Shown: one piece after another, positions 23,028 through 34,226 of the stretch
How positions within the stretch are numbered: position 1 is the first letter of the stretch
Layout: every line of letters starts with the position of its first letter
Assembly: GCA_002914845.1 (NCBI GenBank)
Contig: JXTC01000030.1
Location: 730,815 to 794,814 of the forward strand
Source: Trema orientale
Lineage: Eukaryota > Streptophyta > Magnoliopsida > Rosales > Cannabaceae
Direction: 5' to 3'
Length of the DNA stretch: 64,000 bases
Position numbers and translations under genes: made by a program
Notes under the pieces: model-generated
Database searches by the model: none
What the model saw: the letters and a program-made list of their open reading frames with translations, nothing else
What the model was told of the DNA's origin: nothing

Positions 23028-23389
23028 GAAATGCCTTATATATAAGTAAATCACACGAAACCACAAAAGTTTCTTAGATACTAGTTTGATTTCTTTTTAC
23101 CGAAATGCAATGTACGTAAGTAAATCATAGGAAATTACAAAAGTTTCTTAGAAACCAGTTACTTAAACCAATTTCTTTCTAGCGAGATGTCTTGTACGTA
23201 AGTAAATCACATGAAACCAGTTTACCCCTGTATGTATATAAATCACAGAAAACTGCAAAGATTTCTTAGAAATTAGTTTGATTTCCTTTTAATAGAATGC
23301 CGTATATGTAAGTAAATCATCGGAAACTACAAGGTTTCTTCGAAACCAATTTAGTTTCCTTACAGCAGAATGTCTTGTATGTAAGTAAT
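23028..23389. repeat. Degenerate minisatellite, unit about 75-85 bp
   Basis: About five units repeat the pattern GAATGYCTTGTAYGTAAGTAAATCA, then GAAACYACAAAAGTTTCTTAGAAACCAGTTT, then TTTCCTTTTA. Units vary in length and sequence and one is internally shortened near 23221. No coding potential. Confidence 0.8.
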
Positions 23390-23626
23390 GATGGTAGTGG
23401 GAATTTAACCACAAACCTATCGGACATTAAAAGAGTGCCCTGCTACCATGCTAATTGTGCTTTTGTCCTTCTTCTGACATACAAAATATAAAAAAAATTT
23501 TATAAAAAATTATTTACAGAGTTGCCACTGCATTTTTTATCCCCAAAATATTTTGAAAAATGTCCATCTTAGATCGTACGAGATTTTAATTATCTATTAA
23601 ATGTCATATTTTTGGTATTATTTTTA
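23390..23626. other. Spacer with a possible SINE relic
   Basis: On the minus strand 23467-23395 has TTAGCATGGTAGCAGGGC (A-box-like) and GTGGTTAAATTCCCAC (B-box-like). That spacing suits a tRNA-derived SINE head, but no tail or target duplication is visible. Confidence 0.3.
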
Positions 23627-23798
23627 GGGGATGGCTACGGTAGGGGCGTCCCTACGTAGGGTCATGCCTTAATTATCGTTGGATGGGAATCTGTGGGGAA
23701 TAACGAGAATCTGTGGAGAATCTATTTATATACAGATTTCCATCCAACGGTGAATAGACAGGGCCCTACGTAGAGGCACCCTTACTGTAGACGCGCCC
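23627..23798. mobile_element. MITE family A, copy 1, perfect 9-bp target duplication
   Basis: The 172-bp element is almost a full palindrome. The left end GGGGATGGCTACGGTAGGGG and the complement of the right end GGGCGCGTCTACAGTAGGGG are inverted repeats. The inner arms CGTTGGATGGGAATCTGT and ACAGATTTCCATCCAACG also pair. It is flanked by TTATTTTTA at 23618-23626 and 23799-23807. The GC-rich ends stand out in AT-rich surroundings. 9-bp duplications point to Mutator-like transposase mobilisation (inference). Confidence 0.93.
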
Positions 23799-23807
23799 TT
23801 ATTTTTA

Positions 23808-24387
23808 AAAAGATAGATATAAATGTCCTAAACCGTTCAATTTTTTGACTATAGATCCTGGATTTATGTAAAAAGCCTATAATAACATGGGGCCCTCATA
23901 ACATCTATTCTCGTCTACATCAGTCATTCACTTGTACGTATAGTTGGGAAAATTTTCTGATTTATCAATTATACTTTACTATTTGGAATAATTAGTCAAA
24001 ACAATAGTTACTCGTCACCTTTTTCCGAAGATCAATAATTCTAGCCACTTGAAGCATATTTTACATTGATTTCTACTAACAAGAGACCCGGCTGCCTAAT
24101 CCCCAATGAAACTTTATTTATTTGTTTATTTTCTTGTTTTCTCCTTTACATACAAACTAAATCGTTTTAGAATCAGTACAGTTTTTAAAAGGTTCAGCCA
24201 TCGAAAAATAGATAACTTGTATAAGCCATTAAATTCCTGCAGCTGAATAAATGAAATAATTGGGCTTTGATACAAGGACGGAACCGACATATTTGAACAA
24301 AATTACATAATTTTGATTGTACAAAATCTCATGAAAGAGAGGGAGGGAAGGAGGAAAAAGTGAAGGAAGATAGGCATATAATATAAG
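23808..24387. other. Spacer and probable HY2 3'UTR
   Basis: No gene. The right part is presumably the HY2 3'UTR. Confidence 0.35.
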
Positions 24388-27300
24388 TTAATTGGTAGAA
24401 TTACTACCAATGAATTCTCCTCTTGCATCCCAGGGGCGATTCTCAAATGACTTTCCAATCATACTACGTCTCTCAATCACAGTCCCATCGTCGGAGCGGT
24501 AATCTGGAAAGTAATCCAAGAAGCTTTTGCTTCCTAGTTCATTGATTCCATGAAAAAGGAAGTTCCTCAGCAAGTCCTACAGGATTGCAAGAAAAGTCAA
24601 GGAACCGGGCTGCTGATTGGTGCCAAATTCATACATAAAAATTTCATGTTTTTATCATACCTTTGCAGCGGCGTCCCCAATCAACTTTTTCAGAACTCCA
24701 TGACCAGGATCCTGCTTTCCAGAAAATTGTCAAACCAAGTGAATATAGCTCATGAAACTAATTATGCTTTTCTTTTCTTTTCTTTTAAATTCCACTGTTG
24801 GACTTGGAAGAGAACTACAGAGATGAGTCTATTAATTCAAGAACAATTTGATTTGAGGATCCTATATTTGAGTTGACAGAACGATATAAGAGCCCCAGAC
24901 ACCTTATTTTCGTTGACTTAGTTTACTTTCATATACGTTTTCCCTTATTTCGTCAAATCCTTTTCATCTTATTTGTTATTTCTTAAAAAATTGTGAAGTT
25001 TCCTTAAAAGTAGGACACCAAGGCATGAAAGTATGACTCCAAAATCTAATGTGTGCTATCTATAGAGTTGTTTAAAAAGAAAATAGGACGCACGGAATGA
25101 GTACAAGGCAAAACACTATCACCTTTTCTGCTCTCCATGCTAGATATCTATGTTGTGCTTCACGGTTTCGTACAACTCTAGATGCATCATTCTCTGTTGC
25201 TGCTTCATCCATTAGCTCAAGCCACGCCTGTAGAAACAGAAAAGCTCTAAGATTGCAAAATTTGAATCTCAAAACTGAAATAGAAACACCAAATAAATGT
25301 TCATATGCATGCCTAATTGTAAGGGGAAAAAGCTATAGCCTTTATACCTTGTAATAATCTACGAATGCAGAATACAAAGCATTATATTTGTGTTGGCTTG
25401 GAGTAAATTTGGTCCATATAACAATTGGTGAAAAGAATTTTAAAGACTCGCTTGTAAGTTTTCCTCCCCAGGGTAAAAGCTGCATGAAATCTGTGTTTGA
25501 GTCAACATGTCATAAATTTTAGAAAAGATTCTGATACAGAAATGAAGATATTATGAACATTAGGAAATGTACTTGATTCGTTTGTAATAAGCATGGTACT
25601 TTTTCACTTACCTCAGCATATTTAACTCCAAGAGGCAATAAACTTGTATAATACTTTTCTTTGTAATCTCTTTGATTGATGACATCATGTAAAGGATTAA
25701 GATCCCTATAAATGACCAATCTGGGGTAAGTTCTACTTCTACATAGTAAACAAAAAAAATTGAATTCCATGCAGGCCCAGCTTAATGAGATGTAATTTTG
25801 CTCTAGTAGAAATCCTACATTGACATGATAAGATTAATATAAACAAGCAATATTAATCAGAAACAGAGGAAAACATGTTCTCTAGATTCAGCATGTTTCA
25901 TATGACACCTAAAAGAATAGGAAAGATGTGTCAAGCAAGTTGAATAGCATGAAATATATACACAATGATAAGCATCTGAGCTTCTTTCTTTTCTCTTCTT
26001 TTTTGCTTTATCAGGATTAGATCGTTAGACAAATTAAAGACCATAAAGGATCCTGATAAGGTTAAAGGAAGTAATGCTGGAATTAAAATGTCACATATAA
26101 AGAATAATCTAATAAATCAGAACGATGAAAATTATGACAGCTGATAATGTAGTAACAATATTATCAACACCTTCAAGAATGAAATTACAGAACATGAATG
26201 TGCAGGCATATAACTGCCCCTTGACCCAAGGGAGATGAGAACACACAAGCCTTAGGAGAGGCGGCTCAACACCACCGGCCAAATTACTAGTCTCGTGCAT
26301 AATCATGGATTATGAAGTACGAGATAGCCAATATTGATATCATGGTTTTAACAGTTGAAGCATATAGGTCATGATGGATGGTTTAAATTTCAAGTATTCT
26401 CCTCTTAGTTACTATAAGTGATGCCATTTGAATCGTGCAATTTAAACTCCACCATGATTGGTATATGCCTACAGGTATTGAGTGAGCTTTACATTTTCGC
26501 TTCAAATTTTTAAACGAACAAGTAACTAACAAGATCTAACCAGAAGAAAAAAGAGATGGAAAGGAAAATATAACATGAGAAACTATATTAGTATCAACAT
26601 GGACTAAAATAAAATAAATGTGTCTTTCACATCTTGGAGTAATCAAAAGCTCTGAAGTCAGGGCCAAACAGGAAGGGGAAAAAAAATGGGAAGAGGGGGG
26701 GTGGGGAAGGGAATTTAGCATAAACAAATTTTATAAACTGGAAAATCATGTAGAAGCAGATCTTTTAACCTGTGCAGATGCATACTTCATGATTATGATC
26801 AAATATAGGTAGACAAGAAAAGGTCCTTAGATATTTGAGGAGTCAAGGAAGTATATGAAGAAACCACATTAAAAATATACCCAAATGCTGAAAGAGGGAA
26901 GGGAAAACTCTTATCAAGTTCAGGAAACTTCTTGACAAGGAAAGGAATGAATTACCACGGCCTTTTCAATGGTGGGCATGAGTTTTAGTTTCCCCGACAT
27001 TTTGGAAAGTTTTTTATCAAATTTTTTAGGTCCTTTAAAATACATAAGAGCGGAATCAAGTCTCCCTTGGAAGGCATTCTGAATTGAGCGAAGAGTATCC
27101 CTAACAACAATAATGTTTCAGAATCCAAGAAAAAACAGATATGTTTTAATATTTTTCAACATAATTGAGTACCAACTCACTTATCAGGTTTCCAGATTCA
27201 GAGACAGGAAGCTTACAGCAAAACTATGTTTGTAGTTGCATTGGTAAAAAAATTGGCACAAAATATAGGTACATCATATTCTGGTTTTGGGAAGGCAGCA

Positions 27301-29840
27301 AAATCCAAAACCTGCCAAAGAAAATGAAAAGAAAATTTTCAACCAAAGAAATAAACACATAACAAAATGTAAGTAAACCTACATTAGGAGAATTAATAAA
27401 ATAGTAAGGGCTAGTATTGGGAGTGAAATCCTGCAGGTTAAGGTTTCTGAACAAAATTCTTTGTGCTTAAAAACGTGAAACAATGACCAAGATCTCACCA
27501 GTTAGAGAGGCATAAATTAGAATCTCCTGTCTGCTTCTTTTATTCTTTATTGAATTTTTTTTATAAACTAATAACTGAAGCTCAAAGATTGTCTCACCTA
27601 AGAACTAAGCTTTTCCAAGGATTTATTATTCATCATGGGATCAATGTAAAAACCTCGTCACAGGGAAAAAAATTAAAGGGAAAAAAATTCCTGGCATAGT
27701 GGTTAGGTGGAGGGAATAGAAGCTGCATATACTACGTAATCAGTAGTATCTCTCTTAAATTGAGCATTATAAAAGTTCAGTTGCATAATAGGCAAGCTAG
27801 TCAGAGATTCCAACCAAACTAGCTAGTCAGGGAAGGTAGGNNNNNNNNNNNNNNNNNNNNNNNNNNNNNNNNNNNNNNNNNNNNNNNNNNNNNNNNNNNN
27901 NNNNNNNNNNNNNNNNNNCTTAGACTTTTTATTCTTATTCATAATTGAGATAATCCCAACCTCCACCAGCAAGCAGCATCCGAGTGAATTGTAACCTCTC
28001 GATCTGTTTATAAGGGGTCAGGACTCGTCAAGAGACGAGATGAGACATAGCCAGTAGTATCTCTCTTAAATTGACGATTATAAAAGTTCAGTTGCATAAT
28101 AGGCAAGCTTTCACAGGTTTTTTTCATTTTAATTAAACATTTTGTTGCAAAATTAAACTGATATTTTCATATTCAATCTGAGACTTCAGGAAATTCTAGC
28201 ATGAAATGAGTTTAACAGAAATCAAAATGCTAAACACGTGGTTCAACTCCACACAGGAGAGATGATGAGAACACAGTCAGCCACACCATGAAACATATAT
28301 GAATGTAGAAAGTAAAGTCCTTAAGATTAGAGGTCCTCTGATGACCATCTTTATAGTTTTAAAAGAACCTAGGAGCATCTTTCACCTGCTTAACAGGGAA
28401 CCCAAATTCTATCCTTGATACCATATTGGTCGTCCATTCACTATTTAACAAAGATTGCTCAGAAAACATCAAAACTAGTGGCATCTTGTCCCATAATAAC
28501 ACACAATGTAACATGAACGATACAAACAAAAAAGTTAGCGAGTGTCACCTGCATTGTTTCACTCTCAATACTAAGGCTCCGTAGAAGTCTAATCTTTGGA
28601 GCTTCGAATGACAGCATTTGAAGCTCTACATTGCCATCCGTGGAAATCATGGAACTAAATCTTTCCTGATGACATAGAAACTACTTTCATAAATAGTTCA
28701 CAGAAGAACGCTTAGTAACAAGAACTTTGTTTATGTACAATATTGATTAGCACTTGTAAGAAAAGGAATACATAATAAAGTAATACACTGATAAGAAAAN
28801 AACCCAGAGTATAATAAAAGAGCAAATTAAAACAAATGACAAGACACAAAAGCATATTGGTCCAACAGAACCTGAAAAAGATTCTACCTTTTTTTTTTTT
28901 TTTCTTGTTTTATTTCCTTGAGGAGAAGATTCCTAAAATTATTGTAAACTAATTTTCTTGTCCAACCGGAAGAATCTAATTGTAGCCTCATAGACACGCA
29001 AACTTTGTGTCATCCTTTTCCCTATCTGCTCCTTCTCTCAAGGTTCTGTCTTCAGAAAAACTCGAGTAAAAGGCCCCAAAGTTTCTCTTCATCTTCAATA
29101 AAGAATCGGTTTTTCTTCATGACAGACAAGTGAAATACACTAAAATGCAGCAGAAACTAAATGCTATCACCAAATCAATTAAAAGGGAAGTCACTTTTTG
29201 AGTCCCTCTGCCATTGATTTAATCTAAAGTATCACTAAAGATTGAACTCTAATTTCGTTAATATTGATGGATTTCAACCGGGGGGAAAAAAAAAATTCTT
29301 AGCTCTAATTTCAGTGGTTGTGCCAGTAAAATGCATATCATTTGGGATTTCAACAAACAAACTATCGTATATAAATCTTAAACAAAAAGATTGGTTACTG
29401 GTACAAACCAAGAAAACAAAAATAAAAAAGAAAAGCAATTAAAATAAGTCAAATTAAAAATAAAAAATAAAAACACCAATAACCCAATCTGATTAAATGC
29501 GTTAAAATATTAATGCATCCCCATACAAAGACATTTAAGCAAACAGTTGATAGACATGGATAATGGGTTACATAGATACCTGCAGAGGAGAAGGGACCAA
29601 CTGGGTATTCCGTTTGGTTTGATCCAAAGCAAAGTGAATGAATTTATGGTAAGAGATTGCAGAGACTTGTAAAGAGGATGGCCTCTTCTGCTGCTTCCAA
29701 CTAGAGGTAACAGTGCTAGTGAGTAAGATAGTGGTGATAAGACGTGGTCGATGCATTTGTGGTAGAAAGAAGCTCAGGGAAGAAGAAGATTCCATTGAAG
29801 AAGATAAAAGGCTTCCACTAAAACTGAAACTCATCCTCAC
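24388..29840 (-). CDS. HY2: Phytochromobilin:ferredoxin oxidoreductase (phytochromobilin synthase)
   Basis: Plastid bilin reductase. The family reduces biliverdin IXalpha to 3Z-phytochromobilin, the phytochrome chromophore, using ferredoxin. Eight exons with GT-AG borders join in frame to about 347 aa: 29840-29580, 28665-28549, 27311-27217, 25705-25612, 25479-25348, 25227-25123, 24711-24661 and 24576-24388. The N-terminus (about 60 aa) is Ser-rich and lacks acidic residues, as in a transit peptide. Landmarks in order are ELQMLSFEAPKIRLLRSLSI, PEYDVPIFCANFFTNATTNI, DLNPLHDVINQRDYKEKYY, LLPWGGKLTSESLKFFSP, AWLELMDEA, REAQHRYLAWRAEKDPGHGV, NFLFHGINELGSKSFLDYFP and IGKSFENRPWDARGEFIG. The Asp of PEYDVP and the Asp of DYFPDY sit where family members have proton-donating acids. 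Exons 3 and 7 are short, so automatic callers may miss them. Intron 2 holds the assembly gap. An alternative start is the third codon (Met). Confidence 0.95.
27841..27918. other. Assembly gap (78 N) inside HY2 intron 2
   Basis: A run of 78 N. A 58-bp near-identical direct repeat (CAGTAGTATCTCTC to GGCAAGCT) lies on both sides, at 27741-27798 and 28052-28109. The gap may therefore hide repeat copies or be a scaffolding artefact. No coding exon is missing. Confidence 0.95.
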
Positions 29841-30610
29841 AACAACGTCAAAGCTCTCCTCACTACGGTGTCTTTCTCTCTGAGCACTTGAGCTTGAGCT
29901 TAGGTTCCATTAGGCATTAGTTTCAAGGCTTTCCTCTTTGGTCTTTTCCTTTTTATCTTTTTATTCCTTTTAAGCTCAATCACTCTCACTTCTTTTTTTT
30001 TTTTCTTTTTAATTAGTTAAACCCCTGAGATTAACGGATTAAACCTTTTTGTACAATTAATTACACCGCCGTTTAATACCTCAGACCCTATTTGGCAAAT
30101 TTAGATTTTTTTTTATTTTTTTATTTTGTTACTTTTCTTATTATTTTTTGGGTTACAAACTAGTATCGTTCCGTCCGTTGGCACTCGCAGTAGTGTTTGA
30201 TGGTGAGGAAAAAAATCGGACTGAAAAAATAAAAGAGACCAAATGTGTAAAATAGAAAGCGGAAAGTACAAAAAAAAAAAAAAAAAAGTATTTTTCCTAC
30301 GTAGTTATTTCGTACTTAAGAGGGAAAAAAAAAGTGTATTTATTTTAAAATGATAATTTTATCTTTTTAATTAGAAAATATCATGGATAAGCCATTTTTA
30401 AGATAAGGATTCGCTTGAAAACTATTTCTTATAAAAAGAGAAAACCGGTACCAAATGATGAGGGATCAATTAGATACAGATAATGATCTTATAATTATAA
30501 GGTCCATTCGAACATAAAATCCAATCTTAGAAATATAGCTTCTTCTTCTTCTTTTTTTCCCCCTATCCACGACTTCAATGCATTTTGGAATTGAGAAATT
30601 TTTACTAGAG
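29841..30610. other. HY2 5' flank and spacer
   Basis: Presumed promoter and 5'UTR of HY2, pyrimidine-rich on the plus strand at 29930-30010. A-tract at 30269-30287. No gene recognised. Confidence 0.35.
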
Positions 30611-31475
30611 CAGGTGTTATCCGAAAATAATTGATTAATTTGGACCTTGGAATTATTATAAATTAGTTTCATGTCCCGATTTTCAGGGGCATCTATTATG
30701 GGAGTTGCTGGTCCTTTAGAATTAAAATGCATATGGTCCAGATAAGTGGGTGTTGGAGGTATATATGCAGATCCTTCGGAGTTCTAGCATGTCAACTCGG
30801 TTAAGTTTGGGGAGCTTGTCGCTAGTCGTTAACTTGATGCTGAAGAAGGGACTAGGCCATAACTACACAAATTGGTCGGGGTCTAGAGTCGATCCTCCAC
30901 CCCCCTGCGGCCTCTCCCAATGAGCTCAAGGCAGGATAAAACCAGTCGATATTACCCTGTTGGATAAGGCTGGATCCCCGTGTGGGATGCCGCATGGACC
31001 TCGTGTGGTTACCAAAACCACAAGGCTAGGCCCGTGATAAGTGTCATAAAATGCCTATTTCTATTACCAGAGGTCAGGTAGAAGATTCTAGAACCTTCTA
31101 GAACCTCCAAGACATTCCATCAAGTCCTAGAATTCTCTAAAATATTCTGGAACATTGTAGATAACTATTTATCCAGATTATTCTTTGTAATTAATATAGA
31201 ATTCCCTACTGTACGTGTACAAGCCTCTATATATAAAGAGAGGCACTTCTTATTTGTAAATCATCCTTAAAAATATAAGTAGTAGTCTTTCATTCTCTCT
31301 CAAACTCTCTAAATCTTCTACTAAATTCTCTTGTGTGCAGGAGTGTGAGTAAGTAAAGCTTAACTTAGCCAAGCAAGCGTGCTAAGTACTGCATGAGTGC
31401 CTTGAAGAAGCTAGGCCCATGACAAGGTGCTATTCGATAATAATTGATTGATTTAGATCTTGGAATTATTATAGA
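30611..31475. mobile_element. LTR-like insertion bracketed by a roughly 53-bp direct repeat
   Basis: 30611-30664 and 31424-31475 are similar (GGTGYTATYCGAWAATAATTGATT and CTTGGAATTATTATA). Between them, 31020-31370 has LTR-like wording: TCTATATATAAAGAGAGGCA (a TATA box), TTGTAAATCATCC and CATTCTCTCTCAAACTCTC. The stretch 30800-31020 is less AT-rich than its flanks. No coding domain. It could be a solo LTR plus partial internal sequence, or a segmental insertion; the class is uncertain. Confidence 0.4.
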
Positions 31476-32284
31476 TAAATCGTTGGTATAATGAAAATAA
31501 TTAGGGAGAAAAGGGCCTATACTAAACAAATAGTTATTCTACAAAATTGGTGTGTAAGTGTAATTTAGCAAATCCAATTCTCTAATTAACTCAACAAGTT
31601 TTCTCCTACATTTCTCTCCATCTTAGGGGGAGGAATTTTTTGTGGACCCTTCTAATTTTTTTTCATCCGCTGTTTTCTTCTCTTCAGTTTTACCTCCTAT
31701 CAATAAACCCAATTTTTCATTTTCTCTCCACTTTTTTTAGTTACTATTCTTATTATCCCGTTTTCCTTCTTAACAAATATAGTCTTAGTGTCATCTTTTC
31801 TGTTTCAAGCCACATGTTGAGAATGCATGTGAGATCATTTTTACTGGTAACAAGTTAATAATTATTTATTTTATTATTCAACCAAAATCTGCAATTTATT
31901 TGTTTCAATCTATTATTGCAAAGATTAATTTCTAAAATAGTATATTTGTTTTACCTCTGAAAAAGAAAATCAGAAACATCATCATTTCTTGCACAAATGA
32001 AGAATTACTAATAGATAAGACTTACCAATTTGTGAGAGAGGTGGGATAGTAATTCTAGACTAATTGAGGTAAATCGGTGACTAATGAATTCATGTTAATA
32101 TATTGTGCTCTTTGATTTGTCAAGAGTTAAATCAAACTAGTTGGTTAAACCTCAACACTTTTTGTCCTGGACGATCTTTGTCGGCGTAATTAGGCACCAA
32201 AACATATAAAATCTTCTCATTAACTTAATATCAGAAATGATTTTATATACAGGAAAAATTAATATACTAGCAAATACACTAGGA
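31476..32284. other. Intergenic, nothing recognised
   Basis: AT-rich. The ORF at 31640-31858 is a low-complexity Phe/Ser/Leu translation. Confidence 0.35.
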
Positions 32285-33180
32285 ATCATGGACGGTGCCA
32301 GCTCACTAGCAAGGGACTGAAGTTTCCTCAAATTTTTTTTTATATGCATTAAATTAGTTAAAATGTCTGATATAACTTTTAAAAAAGTTTGAAAAAAATA
32401 ATTAAGTCCCTAAAAGATTTTAAAAATACAATAACACCTTATAAGCGCACAATTAAAAGTTTGTTGCATTGGTTAATAAAAAAGGGTCCAAACCTATTTC
32501 AAAATTAATATATAGCTTCTTTTTTTTTTTTGAAAGAGAAATAATATAACTTATTATTTCATTTTAATTGATTTTAAGTAAATTCAATAAAAAAAAACTT
32601 TTTGGACTTGCTTCTTTGTATGGCATAATTGTGTACATATGATATATTTTCAGCTTTTGATAAGAAAAGGTTAATTTACTTTGCTGAGTATTATCCAAAG
32701 GACTTTTATACTATAGAACTTATAAAACTTGATGATCAACTCGAAACATATATAATTAATATGCGTTTCAGTGAGAAATTTAATAGATTGAAAGGTATCG
32801 ATGATCTTGCACAAAAAATGGTTAAGGCAATAAGACACAATGTTTAGCCTCTCATTTATCGACTCATGACATTGTTATTAATTTTACAAATTGCTATTAC
32901 TAATATGAAGAGGGGATTCTATTCTATGAATTTTTTGAAGAATTAACTACATAATAGAATGAGTGATCAATGGATGAATGATAATTTATTTGTTTATATT
33001 GAAAAAGACATATTTAATGATATTGATAATGAATTCATAATAAAACGCTTTCAATGAATAAAAACGATTCAAGTACAATTGTAATATTTATTATTAGTTT
33101 TAATTATTTTTTGAATTATAATTACGGCTCAACACCCTTTGTGACCTTTGTGAGAAATTCTGGCTCCGTCTCTACTAGGA
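32285..33180 (+). mobile_element. Dead hAT transposon, C-terminal dimerisation region
   Basis: 32629-33060 translates as FSAFDKKRLIYFAEYYPKDF, LDDQLETYIINMRFSEKF and LKGIDDLAQKMVKAIRHN. It continues past stops and shifts as YPLIYRLMTLLLILQIA, SMNFLKN, LHNRMSDQWMNDNLFVYIEK and DIFNDIDNEFIIKRFQ. This is the hAT dimerisation region of plant zinc-finger-MYM/TTF-type transposase-like proteins. The N-terminal two thirds are missing and several stops interrupt it. GACGGTGCCAGCTCACTAGC at 32290-32309 and TTCTGGCTCCGTCTCTAC at 33158-33175 look like decayed inverted ends of the element. Confidence 0.75.
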
Positions 33181-33330
33181 ATAATTAGACTACAACAGGT
33201 CATTTTTAAGTATAAAGGAAACTGTGGATTTAGATAGAGTAAGAAGAGCAGAAAGAGGGTTGTTAACACAACCACACCACTATTTTTTTTTTCAGCATAA
33301 AATGAAAAAAAAAAATATATAGTATATATA

Positions 33331-33501
33331 GGGCGCGTCTACAGTAGGGGCGCCCCTACGTAGGCTCTGTCTATTCGCCGTTGGATGGGAATCTGTATAT
33401 AAATAGATTCTCTACAAATTCTCGTTATTCCCCACAGATTCCCATTCAACGATAATTAAGGCATGACCCTACATAGGCACGCCCCTACCGTAGCCATCCC
33501 C
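33331..33501. mobile_element. MITE family A, copy 2 (reverse), perfect 9-bp target duplication
   Basis: 171-bp reverse-complement copy of the element at 23627-23798. It starts GGGCGCGTCTACAGTAGGGG and ends CCTACCGTAGCCATCCCC. Flanked by GTATATATA at 33322-33330 and 33502-33510. Confidence 0.93.
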
Positions 33502-33797
33502 GTATATATATTTAAAGCAAATGAAAACCAAATTGTTTGACAACAAATACAGTAATTCTCACCCCGAAAAAGTAAAAAAAAAACTGTAATTCACTTTTCG
33601 ACAGGAAAGAAAACCTAATTAGTTCCTTTCAAAAAAAGCTGATTAGTAAATTTAGAATCGAAATAATTTAAAAAATAAATAGAAAGTTTGATTGTCATAT
33701 ATGTTTTGTAAATGAGGGAGATGTGAATATAAAATTTTCTTTTCCTTCTAAAAGGAAATTCAACAAAAGGGTAGGAGTAATAATAATAATAATAATA

Positions 33798-33971
33798 GGG
33801 GATGGCTACGGTAGGGGCGTCCCTACGTAGGGTCATGCCTTAATTATCGTTGGATGGGAATCTGTGGGGAATAACGAGAATCTGTGGAGAATCTATTTAT
33901 ATACAGATTCCCATCCAACGGTGAATAGACAGGACCCTACGTAGGGGCGCCCCTACTGTAGTAGGACGCGC
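33798..33971. mobile_element. MITE family A, copy 3, perfect 9-bp target duplication
   Basis: 174 bp, same orientation as copy 1 and nearly identical to it over the left 120 bp. Inserted in a TAA microsatellite and flanked by ATAATAATA at 33789-33797 and 33972-33980; the duplication is less certain here because the site is itself repetitive. The right end reads TAGTAGGACGCGC, slightly longer than in copy 1. It ends 255 bp before the PPR start codon. Confidence 0.9.
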
Positions 33972-34226
33972 ATAATAATAACAATAATAATAATAATTAT
34001 CATGCTTTGAAAAAATAAATAATAACAATAATAATAAATATCATAGAAAACGAGGACAAGCATAAGAACTCGCTTCTCTTCATCAGGTTAGCCTGTGATT
34101 TCCCTTAGCGCAGCGGGTAGACCCAAGTGAGACTGAGAGACAGAGATAGCTCCATTTCCGGTGGATAGAAAATTGAAGGAAACCCAGTCCACTTCTTTCT
34201 CTGAATTCAGATTCTGAGAGCTGAAA

